Source of the DNA: CAUZIZ01 sp965222655
GTDB lineage: Bacteria > Acidobacteriota > UBA6911 > RPQK01 > JAJDTT01
Direction: 5' to 3'
DNA length: 64,000 nucleotides
Assembly: GCA_965222655.1 (NCBI GenBank)
Contig: CBDCUP010000021.1
Span: forward strand, 806,001-870,000
Positions 18,692 through 28,383 of the stretch are shown in pieces. The notes under the pieces were generated by a model. That model was given only the letters and a program-made list of their open reading frames with translations. It was not told where the DNA came from and did not search any database. Each line of letters starts with the position of its first letter. The stretch's first letter is position 1. Position numbers and translations under genes: made by a program.

Positions 18692-19975
18692 ATGGTGAGA
18701 ACACAAAGACTGGGTGTACCGAAAACCCTTGGGTTGGTAATAGCAGTTTTTCTACCGCTATGCTCGCATCTTCAAGGGCAGGACGCCCCCCAAATCCAAT
18801 TGGCAGAAGCAGACCAGACAGCCTGGGACATCTTGCCTCAGATGTTGAACATCACTTATGCGGTCGGGCCGGAGGTCCCCAGTTGTGGGCGCTCGCTGCA
18901 GACCAGCAACGGAGGAATCATCCACGACACTCTCATCTCGGTGGCCGGGTTTGGTATTCCCACCACCTGCCCAGAAAGTGAAAAGAAGTTCATCAAGAAG
19001 GTCTATGGTCTGAAACTCCGAGGCTCCTCATCAGGCTGGAAGGAGTTGCCCGACCTCCCCGGATCCCGTCGGCAGGCCCATGCGGCAATTCCCGTCGGAA
19101 ACCGGCTCTATCTCTGGGGCGGGTTCAGCTATTTCGATCCCTACACCTACCGTGACGGGTACCGCCTCTCCAAGGAAAGAGGAGAGTGGATCTGGGAGTC
19201 GATGCCGGATCTCCCCTGGGCTACCGGGGGTGCCGGCATCTGTGCCATCGACGAGAAAATCTACATTTTCGGCGGCATGGACTACAACCGCGAGAAGATG
19301 TACACGAATGCAGACCGAAACGGAAAGATCCCTCGCCTGGGCGCTAGGCTCCTGGTCTTTGACACACGGAATCCGAATGCCGGCTGGAAGAATCTGGCGA
19401 TCTGTCCAGGGACGGCTCGCTGGTATCCGGCGGTTTCCGCCGCCGGGGGCAAGGTCTACGTACTTGGAGGTCTGAGCGGAGGCGACAACGCTGCAGGACA
19501 GTACTGCACTGTGGTGGACAACTGGTCCTACGACCCCGCCCGAAGTCAGTGGGAAAGGCTACCGGATCTACCTATCGCCAGCGGCAACTACCCCAGCGGC
19601 CAGATCACCTACGATGGTCGGTTCATCCTTTTGGTGGGCGGTTACCAGTACGCCTCGATTCTGAATCCCGACGGATCCGTGAGGCCCTCCTACGGCCGGC
19701 CCTACAAGCACTACAAGGAGAAGGGATATTACGCTGACGTAATGGTCTACGACACCAAGACCGGATTGTTCGGCCGAGGAGATCCCTTGCCTCTGAACAA
19801 CAACATGCCCTCCACGGTGGTGGAGGGAAACCGTTTCCACATGTTCGGCAGTAAAACCGAAGAAGCTATTGTCGAAGGGAAGCACTACGAGCACCGTCCC
19901 AATCTCTATCTGATTGGCACGATTGCTCCCATCGACGAGCGAGACTGGCGAGACCAAATCAGATTCCTGAAGTAG
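18692..19975 (+). CDS. Secreted Kelch-repeat beta-propeller protein
   Basis: 427 residues from the ATG at 18692, preceded by AGAAAGGG. The N-terminus has a basic segment then LGLVIAVFLPLCSHLQG, a signal peptide. Kelch repeats are evident: GSRRQAHAAIPVGNRLYLWGG, GGAGICAIDEKIYIFGG, RWYPAVSAAGGKVYVLGG and GQITYDGRFILLVGG, giving a beta-propeller like galactose oxidase or N-acetylneuraminate epimerase (NanM). A sialidase-like pseudogene lies divergently upstream, so a role in sialic acid or related sugar metabolism is possible but only contextual. Final stretch LYLIGTIAPID is the closing blade. Confidence 0.88.
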   Translation: MVRTQRLGVPKTLGLVIAVFLPLCSHLQGQDAPQIQLAEADQTAWDILPQMLNITYAVGPEVPSCGRSLQTSNGGIIHDTLISVAGFGIPTTCPESEKKFIKKVYGLKLRGSSSGWKELPDLPGSRRQAHAAIPVGNRLYLWGGFSYFDPYTYRDGYRLSKERGEWIWESMPDLPWATGGAGICAIDEKIYIFGGMDYNREKMYTNADRNGKIPRLGARLLVFDTRNPNAGWKNLAICPGTARWYPAVSAAGGKVYVLGGLSGGDNAAGQYCTVVDNWSYDPARSQWERLPDLPIASGNYPSGQITYDGRFILLVGGYQYASILNPDGSVRPSYGRPYKHYKEKGYYADVMVYDTKTGLFGRGDPLPLNNNMPSTVVEGNRFHMFGSKTEEAIVEGKHYEHRPNLYLIGTIAPIDERDWRDQIRFLK

Positions 19976-20176
19976 CAGGAGAGGAGTCCCGACCAAGATG
20001 AGCGTCGAGCCGCGGTGCTCCCGGTGGACGCTCCTGGTCCTGGGTCTGTAACGAGACCTCACCCACCACATGCTGTCAAAATTTCGGCTATAGATAGTTG
20101 TATCGAAAACGTACTTAACCCCGGTATCTTTGCTAAGCTCGCAGGGGAGTGCTATGGAGAATTGGGCGAGGTGACA

Positions 20177-20772
20177 ATGGCCCTCTGTCTAGTACAGCAC
20201 GTAAAAAGCCTGTCCAAGGACGCTAGATTTTGCGTTCTGTTGTGCGTCGCGCTGCTCGCGGCCGGCGCCGCGGTTGAGGGGCAACAGGGCAGCAGGGACG
20301 GCGGGTGGCCCTACCACGGCGGTGACAAAGGCTTCACACGGTACTCCCTACTCGATCAAATCAACAAGGATACCGTCAAGACCCTGCGTACCGCGTGGCG
20401 GCGGCCCGGGGTGGCCGAGGAGCTCCTCGCCCAGTACCCCAATTTGAAGTCCGAAAACCTGCTTCAGTCCACGCCCATCTTGGTCAACGGCGTGCTCTAC
20501 GCCTCGAACCGCATTGGTCTCGTCGAGGCGTTCGACCCGGCGACTGGCAGGACGATCTGGGTGCAAGAGTTGCACGAACAAGGGGAGGGCGCGCTGAGGG
20601 GACGGGCCAGCCGGGGTGTTGCGTACTGGCGAAACGGCAACGGCGAGCGCCTCCTGTCGGTTCGTCGGCACTACTTGACCGCCACCGATCCCAAAACCGG
20701 AAGGTTAATGCGCAGCTTTGGCGACGGAGGCAAGGTCGATCTTCGCCGGTTCGCGGACACGCCGGAGCTAGT
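20177..20772 (+). pseudogene. PQQ-dependent dehydrogenase, N-terminal fragment
   Basis: An ATG at 20177 gives a signal peptide (VLLCVALLAAGAAVEGQQ) followed by DGGWPYHGGDKGFTRYSLLDQI, TLRTAWRRPG, STPILVNGVLYASN, VEAFDPATGRTIWV and RGVAYWRNGNGERLL, the first blades of a pyrroloquinoline-quinone alcohol/glucose dehydrogenase. Homology stops at 20772 exactly where the ISNCY-type element begins; the frame then runs to a stop at 20818 inside it. About two thirds of the protein is missing and does not reappear on the other side of the IS. Confidence 0.9.
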
Positions 20773-22455
20773 TAGTGCCCGTCCGGAAACCGGGGTTCCC
20801 AGAACTGTAATCTGTTGAATCGGAACCACTTTTTATACCTGAGACTGCTGACAGACCGACTCGACCCAGCTCGATCCAGAGCGAGGACGAGCGAGCGAGG
20901 GCGCACGGGCCAAAAAACACCGGTTCGGCGCAGACCTCTCCCTGAGTCGGAGCCACAAGGCAGTACGGTCAGCCACAAAAGACTACAACAGGAGTCGGGC
21001 CAGGACGACCAGGTTATAGGTCAGGACGCTGGCATGGACGTAGCTTTGAAAGTGAGGCCAGCCTTTCCAGGTACAGCGGTGGAGACCAAAGGTGTGCTTG
21101 AGGGTCCCAATGCACCCCTCGATCCCGGCCCGGAAGCGTTTGAGCTGTTTGTAGACCCAACTGGAACGCACCATGCTCTCGACCGTCAACCCACACTTTT
21201 TGGAAAAGGCCACGTCCTGTACCCCCTGCTCTTTGGCCCAGCTCAGGTTGGCAGCCGAGGCAAAACCGCCATCCCAGGCGCTCTGGCGCGGAACCTTCCC
21301 GTACAGCTGTCGATGACGCTCTAAGAAGGGTTGCACATAGTTGCTATCGGCTGGATTCCCGCGTTCCACCACACAATCCAGGATCAGCGACGAGGCCCCC
21401 GTGCTGACAAACACTTTGTGGCCGAAAACCGTTTCCCGAGGGCTCTTCTTGATAATATCGGTGTGCTCTTCGAAGAGGGAACAGATCTTCTCCTGGGCCG
21501 CGACGGCCTCGCCCGAAAGGACCCGTCGTTGAGTCTGCTCGATGACTTGGTGCAACAGCTCCAGATAGTGGGCCAGTTGCGCCGCCCCGGCCAGACTGAG
21601 GGGATCGCTCCACTGCGCCGACGCGGCCAGCGCCTGCTCGGCATAGTGGGCCGTCTTGGACGCCACCTTGATCAGATCGCGGTAACTCTCCAGGCGCTTC
21701 TTGCCGCGGCGGTTGCGGATGTTCAGGACGCGCCGCTTGGCCCGTCGCGTGTGATCGACGAAGCCGATCCCTTCCCAGTCCCGCAGCCGCCCCAGCCACC
21801 GGGTGACGACTCGAATGCCGTCGTCCAACAGCTCACTGTCGAGCGGATAGTGGACGTTGGTCTGGACCGCCGTGGCATCGACCCGAATCCGTTGGCCTTT
21901 TTCCAGACCCCGAGCCTGCGCCCAGCGCACCAAGTGGTCGTTGATCGCCTTCCATGTCCCCGGCTCAATCTTCCCCAGGTTCTCCGCCAGGGTGGCTTTG
22001 CTGATCGACGCCCCATAGGGCAAGCGACAGAACCTCTGACAGCTTTGCGAATCCACCAGATGAAACTCCAGCTTGCGATAGCTGAACTGATGCAGCTGTT
22101 TGATGACGGCACAACGCAGCACCTGCTCGGCCGTCAAACCGGGGGCGCCGACACTGGAATCGACCCTGTCAGAGAGATCTTGTACTATCAGCTCCAGCGT
22201 CTGGGGATTGTCGTCCAGGATGCGCGAGATCAGCTTCAATTCATTGGCCAGTTGGTGATCGGGCCATGGTGGGGAAAGGGGGCGTTGTTTTTCACGCTTT
22301 TGACGCATCTTCGAACTCCTGAAATCGTCCTAAGTCGTTTCAGTCTAATTGTTTACACCAGATAGTCTAGCAAACGACCCTGACAATTTCGGAGCTTGAA
22401 AAAGCCCTCTTTCCCCTTCCTTATCAATTACTTACGGATTTCCGGACGGGCACTA
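20773..22455. mobile_element. ISNCY-type insertion sequence, about 1683 bp
   Basis: Terminal inverted repeats of 17 bp match perfectly (TAGTGCCCGTCCGGAAA at 20773 and its complement ending at 22455). One transposase gene lies on the minus strand, with about 210 bp of non-coding sequence at its 3' side and 147 bp at its 5' side. No target duplication is visible: flanks read GAGCTAGT on the left and GCTTGCTC on the right. Both flanking genes are truncated at the element, so a deletion or rearrangement accompanied or followed insertion. Confidence 0.85.
20983..22308 (-). CDS. ISNCY-type (IS5-like DDE) transposase
   Basis: 441 residues. The N-terminal half holds a helix-rich region with LTAEQVLRCAVIKQL and SYRKLEFHLVDSQSCQRFCRLP (DUF772-like), the first catalytic Asp is in RIRVDATAVQTNVHYP, and ESYRDLIKVASKTAHYAEQA is characteristic of the group annotated ISNCY. 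The DDE core follows with SAWDGGFASAANLSWAK and GIEGCIGTLKHTFGLHRC (catalytic Glu). Complete and intact, with ATG at 22308 just inside the element. It moves the surrounding IS. Confidence 0.9.
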   Translation of the reverse strand: MRQKREKQRPLSPPWPDHQLANELKLISRILDDNPQTLELIVQDLSDRVDSSVGAPGLTAEQVLRCAVIKQLHQFSYRKLEFHLVDSQSCQRFCRLPYGASISKATLAENLGKIEPGTWKAINDHLVRWAQARGLEKGQRIRVDATAVQTNVHYPLDSELLDDGIRVVTRWLGRLRDWEGIGFVDHTRRAKRRVLNIRNRRGKKRLESYRDLIKVASKTAHYAEQALAASAQWSDPLSLAGAAQLAHYLELLHQVIEQTQRRVLSGEAVAAQEKICSLFEEHTDIIKKSPRETVFGHKVFVSTGASSLILDCVVERGNPADSNYVQPFLERHRQLYGKVPRQSAWDGGFASAANLSWAKEQGVQDVAFSKKCGLTVESMVRSSWVYKQLKRFRAGIEGCIGTLKHTFGLHRCTWKGWPHFQSYVHASVLTYNLVVLARLLL

Positions 22456-22457
22456 GC

Positions 22458-23750
22458 TTGCTCGCTCCGGACCAGCCCGAATCCGGTGATGTAGATCCGC
22501 ATGAGCAGCAGATTCAGCGCGAAATAGCCACAGACCTGTACGACGCGACGAAGAAGCTGCCGTCATCAACCGCCAGTAGGGCATCGTCAAGATGCCTATA
22601 TGAGTTGGTGCTTTTCCTTTATCAGTCGCTTGATAACGAGAATCTCGATGAACTGGCTCGGTTGGTGAGAGGGTGCGTTTCCCTTCGAGTGGCCGTTCTC
22701 AGCGAGATCCCTTCCAAACATCCCCTCTCATGCTATCGATTCATGGAAGAGGCCTTCCTCGAGTTTGGTGCCACGCTCAAGGCTCGAAGCCAGCTGCAGC
22801 AATTGGAAAAGTCCGGAGATGACAGGGGAAAGCAGACTTACTTGAGACGAGCGTATGGTCTCTCCGACAAGAATCTGGACCGGGTGAAAGAGCTGCTTCA
22901 AGACTTCATCAATGCAACCACAGTGTTAGCCATGACTTATCCGGATCTTGGTCAAATGCTTGGCACCTGGCTAGATCCCGTCCTCACAGATGCGATCGAA
23001 TTGTTTGAGGGTCACTCGTTTCAACAGAGCTTGAAGGAGGCCCATGATGGGCTCATCGAGTTCGATGCGGCGAATATCTCTGGGCCAAGCTACTTCTATG
23101 CTGCTCGCCGACTTGTACAGCAGGCCGCCAATACGACTTCGCTAAAAAAGCGGATTGAAACCCTCACCGAGAGCGAAAGGGAGGACATGATCAAGCAACA
23201 CCTGATCAAGGGTGTGACCTTGCTGAGTGATCCCTCCCGGAGCTGGATTCCCTTCAACCAATACAGCGACGATCTGAATGCCTTGTACAAACAGTCCGAA
23301 GCTGATTCGCTGGGGTTCGAGGTTCAGCAGTCCTTGGCAGATCGATCTTGCACAGCGCTGTACAACGGTATCTGGAGTTACATTCAGAACGTTCCAAGGC
23401 CGGATGACTCCGAGCTGAAGACGGCTCGCACATCACTCTTCGACCGCATCTACACGCAGAACGAGAAGCTTCAGCAACGGGGTTTGTACCAAGAGTCCAT
23501 TTGCTTCGCGTCCAGATTCTTCGACGATCCCGCGGTACTTGCCGACAGCGATTCTGAACTCATCCATGGGCAGTTGGCGATTGCCCACTACGTGCTAGGC
23601 GCGGAGACAAAGGCCATGGAGCATCTGGATGAGTCTGGCGACACTACGTCCTTTGGCAACTTAAAGGAGTTCAAGGAAAAATGGGCACGATTCATAACAC
23701 AGAGAAGACTTGTCGAATGCGCCGAAAACCGATCGCGACTCCTTTGGTAG
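22458..23750 (+). CDS. Unknown alpha-helical protein, N-terminus probably removed by IS
   Basis: 430 residues are open from a TTG at 22458, three bases after the end of the ISNCY element, so the true N-terminus is probably missing. No signal peptide or known domain is recognised. The sequence is almost wholly helical, with short repeats suggestive of TPR-like packing near the C-terminus (QESICFASRFF, LIHGQLAIAHYVLGAETKAMEHL). Its stop overlaps the ATG (23717) of the next gene by 34 bp, so the two are translationally coupled and likely act together, perhaps as a cytoplasmic or periplasmic partner of the surface protein downstream. No function can be assigned. Confidence 0.7.
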   Translation: MLAPDQPESGDVDPHEQQIQREIATDLYDATKKLPSSTASRASSRCLYELVLFLYQSLDNENLDELARLVRGCVSLRVAVLSEIPSKHPLSCYRFMEEAFLEFGATLKARSQLQQLEKSGDDRGKQTYLRRAYGLSDKNLDRVKELLQDFINATTVLAMTYPDLGQMLGTWLDPVLTDAIELFEGHSFQQSLKEAHDGLIEFDAANISGPSYFYAARRLVQQAANTTSLKKRIETLTESEREDMIKQHLIKGVTLLSDPSRSWIPFNQYSDDLNALYKQSEADSLGFEVQQSLADRSCTALYNGIWSYIQNVPRPDDSELKTARTSLFDRIYTQNEKLQQRGLYQESICFASRFFDDPAVLADSDSELIHGQLAIAHYVLGAETKAMEHLDESGDTTSFGNLKEFKEKWARFITQRRLVECAENRSRLLW

Positions 23751-26700
23751 GCCTCCTCATCGCCGTCCTCGCTCTCTGCTGGCCGGTGGGGCTTCATGCC
23801 CAGGGACAGCGTCAAGTCGAGGCCGCCCTCGCCGACATCAAGTCCTCCTTCGTTTCTTTGCAAGAATTGGAGTTCAGGCTGCCTCTGGGAGAAGCCTACT
23901 ACCTCGTCAAGGAGATGCAACAAAGGTGTAACGAGGCAGACGCCGCATACCAACAGGACCAGGACGACGATGCGGTTGGACTGATCAAGATCCATTCCTT
24001 GATGAAAATGGCGGCAGTCATAATCGACTACCAGGATCTCTATGACCTCCATAATCGGCTAGCACTCGAATACTCCCGCAACAGGGGAGTCTCGCTACAG
24101 GACGTACTTTCGAATGATCGATTGGGCAAGGATTCTCTCAGAGATCTGCACAAAGCGTATGAGGTGAAGCGAGGCGACTACCGGCTGGAGTCAGGGGCCT
24201 ATGAGCTAAGAATCGATCGTTCGCCTGACCTGATTGCTCTTGAGAAGCTGAACGTCATGGTCGCGGGTTCTGAGGAGGCGGCCTCAGTTCGGGCCCGCAG
24301 ATTCGCGGAGTCTCTGACACTTCAGTTCCGAGATCCTATCGTCACGAACTACCATACGAAGTACTATCTGGATGACGCGGCCGAATTGGAAATCCCGATT
24401 GGGCCGACCGATTACTTTTTCGTATCCCCTAAAGAAAAAGCCAAGGAGACCTGGTTGCGTCAGAAGGCGGTCGAGTTCAGGTCTCAGAGGTCGATCAATC
24501 TGGAATCCGGGATCGGCGTGGGAAAGATATACATCCCGGACGGAGAATATACAGTCTATGTAGGAAACCTACGAGATGCCTCCAAGGTCAGACCGGCCTC
24601 CAGTGTTATGGTGGCAAAGGATCATCCAGACAAGACAGTTCTGGGATACGTCTGGAAGCTCTCCGACGGCAACTACGTTGACATCAAAGAAATAATTGTC
24701 AGACGCACCTCATCGTTCAGCCAGTTCTTTCCGACATTCAAACTCCTGGGCTTCCAACTGGGGACGAACACCAAGTCAAAGAGCCTCGAAGGCGATGCGG
24801 GCGGCCAAATGTTCCATCGTTTCAACCGTAACGTCGCCTTGCAGACACAGGGACAGGTTTCGTTCCGGACCCATCGGGACTTCTTCGATCTAGACCAGAT
24901 CCTGCCTGAGACCGGCAACTTCATCGATCGGACCAGGCGAGATCTGGCCGACTTCAGCAGCACCGAGATTCAGATTGACGTTGGGCCGGTTTTCCGCTTT
25001 AGAGATTTTCAGATTTCGACCATGCAGAGTATCCGCTACGTCGACCGGGATCGCTTCGATAGCGGGGGAACGTTGGGACAGTTCTTCTTCAACGTCGGCT
25101 ATCTGTTCGGCCGCGGCCAGGCCGGTTTCTATTACACCAAGGCAAATCTGGATGAACCGGTTGTGAAAACAGTCCAGTTCGATGACGTGTTCTTCGAGGA
25201 GACATTCCTGAAGGTCATGGATCAGGTAGGCGTCAACTTCCAGGTATCGGTGACAGATAGGTCCTATGTCGAGGGGGCCTTCGGCTATATGAGCTCGGCG
25301 GTTCGCGGCGATGTTCCCGGCGGCGTGGTTCGCTACGTTATGCCGAGGCTTTGGAAGAGAATCGGGCTGGCGGCCGAGGTGGGATACAACGAGAGCTTCG
25401 TGGGCCAGGAAAACTCAATGCGAGTGGGATTCGGACTGCGGTTCGACGATTGGTCGAGACCCTCGACTTTCCGCGGGGATGACGGGCCGGTCCCGGTTTT
25501 CGTTCCACGCGTTCGCTATGAGACCCTCACCAAGATCGTCAGACGAGGCAACCAGCGTCCCATCGCAGACGCAGGACCCGACCAGCTTGGCCTGAACCCC
25601 TTCACCAGGGTGGTTCTGAACGGGACCGGGTCTTCCGATCCCGAAGGCGACTCACTCGATTTCAATTGGACCTTGCTGGGGGACTGCGCACCGACAACCG
25701 TATTGGAGGAAGCCCAAACGGCGACTCCGTCATTCGTCATAGGCAATGGCGAGATGTGCTCGCTTCAACTGGTGGTGAAAGACAGCTTAGGGTCCCACTC
25801 GGGGATGGGTGAACCCCCTCGCCTTTAGGCGAAGCCTTCAGGAGGCTTGTGACAGCAAGCCGGTGTGCGTAGGGAAGGTAAGAGGCTAGAGTACGGCTTG
25901 CTGGGCGAGTCAGGGAAGTGGGCGCCGAGCCGAGTGAGACAGGCGATCAAGCGAGTCGCCTGCATCGGAGGCGAGGTCTTTAGGCGACTTTAGTCGCAGG
26001 TCGAATCCACCGCCTTCAGGCGGTGGAGAGGTCACGGCTCGAGAGCGCACCAGATGTTGTAGCAGTTTCCTCCGTGCGGGCAGATCAGCCGGTGATTCTC
26101 ACTTTCCGGGCCGATCCGTCGGAGATCCGGGTTGGGGGATCATCTGAGTTGCAGTGGGAGGCGAACAACGCAAGCACCGTTACCATCTCGAACGTGCCAG
26201 GCAGTAGTGCCCTGAATCCCGAGAGCGGTACTCTATCGGTCTCGCCTGCGGACACGACTACCTACGTTCTCACCGCCTGCAATCTAGTGAATGAATGTGT
26301 CAGTGCGGAGGCGACCGTGCTCGTCAGACCGGATATTCCCGAAATCGTGCGCTTTACGGCCGCCCCTCCGGAAATCCGTCTGGGAGATTGCTCCACGCTG
26401 CAGTGGGAGACTCGGGGTGCCAGTCGGGTCTTCGTTGCCAATCTCACTTCAGGAGGTGATCCAGTCGACGTGAATCCTTCGGATCAACTTGTGGTCTGCC
26501 CTTTGGCAACAACGACCTATTCGCTGACAGCCACCAATGACCGAGGTGAGATCGTCTCGTCTGATGTCACCATCGTGGTCCGTCCCATCACGCCCATCAT
26601 CACGCAATTCACCGCGACCCCTGCGGAGATCCGCGAGGGAGAAACCACAGATTTGTGCTGGAGCATGGAGAACGTCGTTCAAGCTGCGATCACTAACTTG

Positions 26701-27627
26701 CCTGGAGGGACGGTTGACTTGACAGGGGATGATCTCGTCAGTGGCTGCATGGCGGGGATCCGTCCTCAAGGCACCACGACCTACACCTTGACCGCGAGTA
26801 ACAACGGCGGCGAAATCGTCACAGCTTCCGTCACCGTCCTGGTGCGGCCAGCATTGCCAAAAATCCTGGAATTCACGGCGATTCCCGCCGAGATCAGAGT
26901 CGGTGAAACCTCGCGTTTGGCCTGGGTAACTGAGAACGCGGACACGCTGACCCTTACCAACTCCAGTGGTAGCACCTTGCCAACCAGCGGAGCGAGCGGC
27001 AGCCTCGACGTCGCACCCGCAGAGACGACAACCTACACCCTGACAGCCGCAAGCAGTGCTGGCGAAACTGTTTCGGCCTCAGTCACTGTAGTCGTCAAGC
27101 CTCCGCTGCCCGTAATAACCAGCTTTACGGCAACGTTGCTAGATCCCAATGACAACGTAATCAATCCGGGCGACCCGGTGCTGCTGGAATGGGAAACCAA
27201 TGCGGACCAACACCCGAGCCTGGTCGTCAGCATCACCAATATTGGCAACAACCTGGCGGCATCGGGTTCGGTCCCGGTGAACCCTCAGTCAACCACGCTA
27301 TATACCTTGAATGTTTCCAACGGTGCCGGTGAAATCGTCAGCGCAAACGTGATTGTGGAAGTCATCCTCCAACCACCCACAATACTGCAGTTCGTTTGTG
27401 CCCCATCCTCGGTTCCCAGTGGTGGAGATGCACAAATCAGTTGGGCCACATCAGGTGCTCAGACGGTCTCCCTGAGCAATCTAAGCACCGGTGTGGTGAT
27501 CGCTTCCGGTCTTCCGGCAAATGGATCGATCACCCTGTCGATGGCCACCAGCACGACCTTCAGGCTCACGGCCACTTCAGCCCAGAACCTGACAGCAGAG
27601 GCCGACTGTACGGTGAATGTCTTCTGA
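23717..27627 (+). pseudogene. Outer-membrane beta-barrel/PKD/Ig-repeat protein, split by a 245-bp element
   Basis: From ATG 23717: signal peptide (PLVGLLIAVLALCWPVGLHAQ), a helical periplasmic region to about residue 190, beta-sandwich-like sequence, then about 200 residues of alternating hydrophobic strands (residues 350-590) typical of a barrel, ending VPVFVPRVRYETLTKIVRRG. A PKD domain (PIADAGPDQ, GSSDPEGDSLDFNWTL) follows and is cut at 25790. The frame resumes at 26036 with SAPDVVAVSS, the end of the PKD, then six Ig-like repeats of about 85 residues (pattern ..I..F.A.P.EIR.G....L.W...., TTTYTLTA). Joined length is 1221 residues. The layout recalls inverse autotransporters, so surface display is a reasonable guess. 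Now N-terminal and C-terminal halves are separate. Confidence 0.85.
25791..26035 (+). mobile_element. 245-bp IS200/IS605-like non-autonomous element, copy B
   Basis: It begins directly after TTAG (25787-25790) with GGTCCCACTCGGGGATGGG and ends with the hairpin CCACCGCCTTCAGGCGGTGG followed by AGAGGTCAC. No target duplication and no gene. Removing exactly 25791-26035 fuses the flanks to DSLGLESAPDVV, a perfect PKD-domain end, proving both boundaries. Relative to copy A the first about 65 and last about 65 bases are nearly identical while the middle has diverged. The 3' hairpin and following bases look like the right end and guide-RNA scaffold of IS605/TnpB elements, but that equivalence is inference. 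Confidence 0.92.
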
Positions 27628-27689
27628 TCGTCTGATGAGGGGTAAAAAGCGCTTACTTCTGCCGAGGAATCGACTGGGGAATCGTCTAA

Positions 27690-27866
27690 CCCGAATTTCT
27701 CATCGCTTGTCGTAGTGAGGCGCGGCAAGGGCCGTCCTGGCAAGGCTTGCGACCGAGGCCACCGCAGTCGTACTTTGACAGTACGTCGAGGAGGCCGACC
27801 GAGCGTAACACGGCCAGGGCGGATGATTGCGGCGGCGCAGTAGACCAGCGATGAGAAATGCGGGCT
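27690..27866. mobile_element. 177-bp palindromic MITE, uninterrupted copy
   Basis: The ends are inverted repeats: left CCCGAATTTCTCATCGCT and right, read inward, AGCCCGCATTTCTCATCGCT. The interior holds GGGCCGTCCTGGCAAGGC, AGTACGTCGAGGAGGCCGAC and CAGGGCGGATGATTGCGGC. The same sequence, at clearly recognisable similarity, borders the group II intron region at 54231-54350 and 57139-57190. No coding capacity. The family is therefore repeated in this genome; no target duplication could be established. Confidence 0.8.
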
Positions 27867-27990
27867 AAAGATGCGTGCCAGAATAACTTTGCCGAGTTGA
27901 GCGCAACCGCAGGCGTAGCCAGGATTTCGCGATTGGGGAGCGGCCGAAGATGGCTCGCTCATTCACTAGCGATTCAAGTCCTACAGTCCG

Positions 27991-28125
27991 CTAGCTGGGG
28001 CGGATGTTGCAGGAACGGAGGAAGTCTTTATCCTCTTCGGTCAGCTTCCACTCGATGGTCGGCAGCGGGCGCTTTTCTACCGCCTTCGTTTGCGCTCTTG
28101 CCTTGTCTTTGTCCTTTCCGTCCAT
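27991..28125 (-). CDS. Small charged protein of 44 residues
   Basis: A minus-strand ORF starts with ATG at 28125, with a GGAGG ribosome-binding site seven bases upstream, and ends with TAG at 27991. The protein begins MDGKDKDKARAQTKAVEKRP and continues LPTIEWKLTEEDKDFLRSCN, ending IRPS. It is lysine-rich and soluble, with an aromatic-centred LxxEDKDFLR helix at the C-terminus. I do not recognise a family with certainty. The good Shine-Dalgarno, biased codon use and protein-like C-terminus argue it is real. It is isolated between the MITE and the CehA-like gene. Confidence 0.55.
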   Translation of the reverse strand: MDGKDKDKARAQTKAVEKRPLPTIEWKLTEEDKDFLRSCNIRPS

Positions 28126-28383
28126 CGGGTGCCTCCACACAGGTCTTACTGAACAGATCGGGTGCCAGGAACAAGATCATTAGGCGCGGACTCCACTCCA
28201 GCTGGGAGCCTGGCCCCCGCTGCTAACGATCACTTGAATCTACTCTCTCACAATAAGAGATGGGCTCCAAAGAAAAAAGGTTCTGGGAGCCACTAATATG
28301 CGAAAGAAGTCTGTTTCGAAATCCGCCCACTGTTCATAATGGGAGCTATCCGTGAATGAATCGCAGAACCGGCAGGAAGTCTC

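Noticed and set aside
18492..18704. Short minus-strand frame before the Kelch gene
   Set aside because: Some protein-like composition, but no recognised family, no ribosome-binding site, and it overlaps the opposite gene start; left unassigned.
21331..22365. 344-codon open frame on the plus strand
   Set aside because: Antisense to the ISNCY transposase, which has full family motifs on the other strand.
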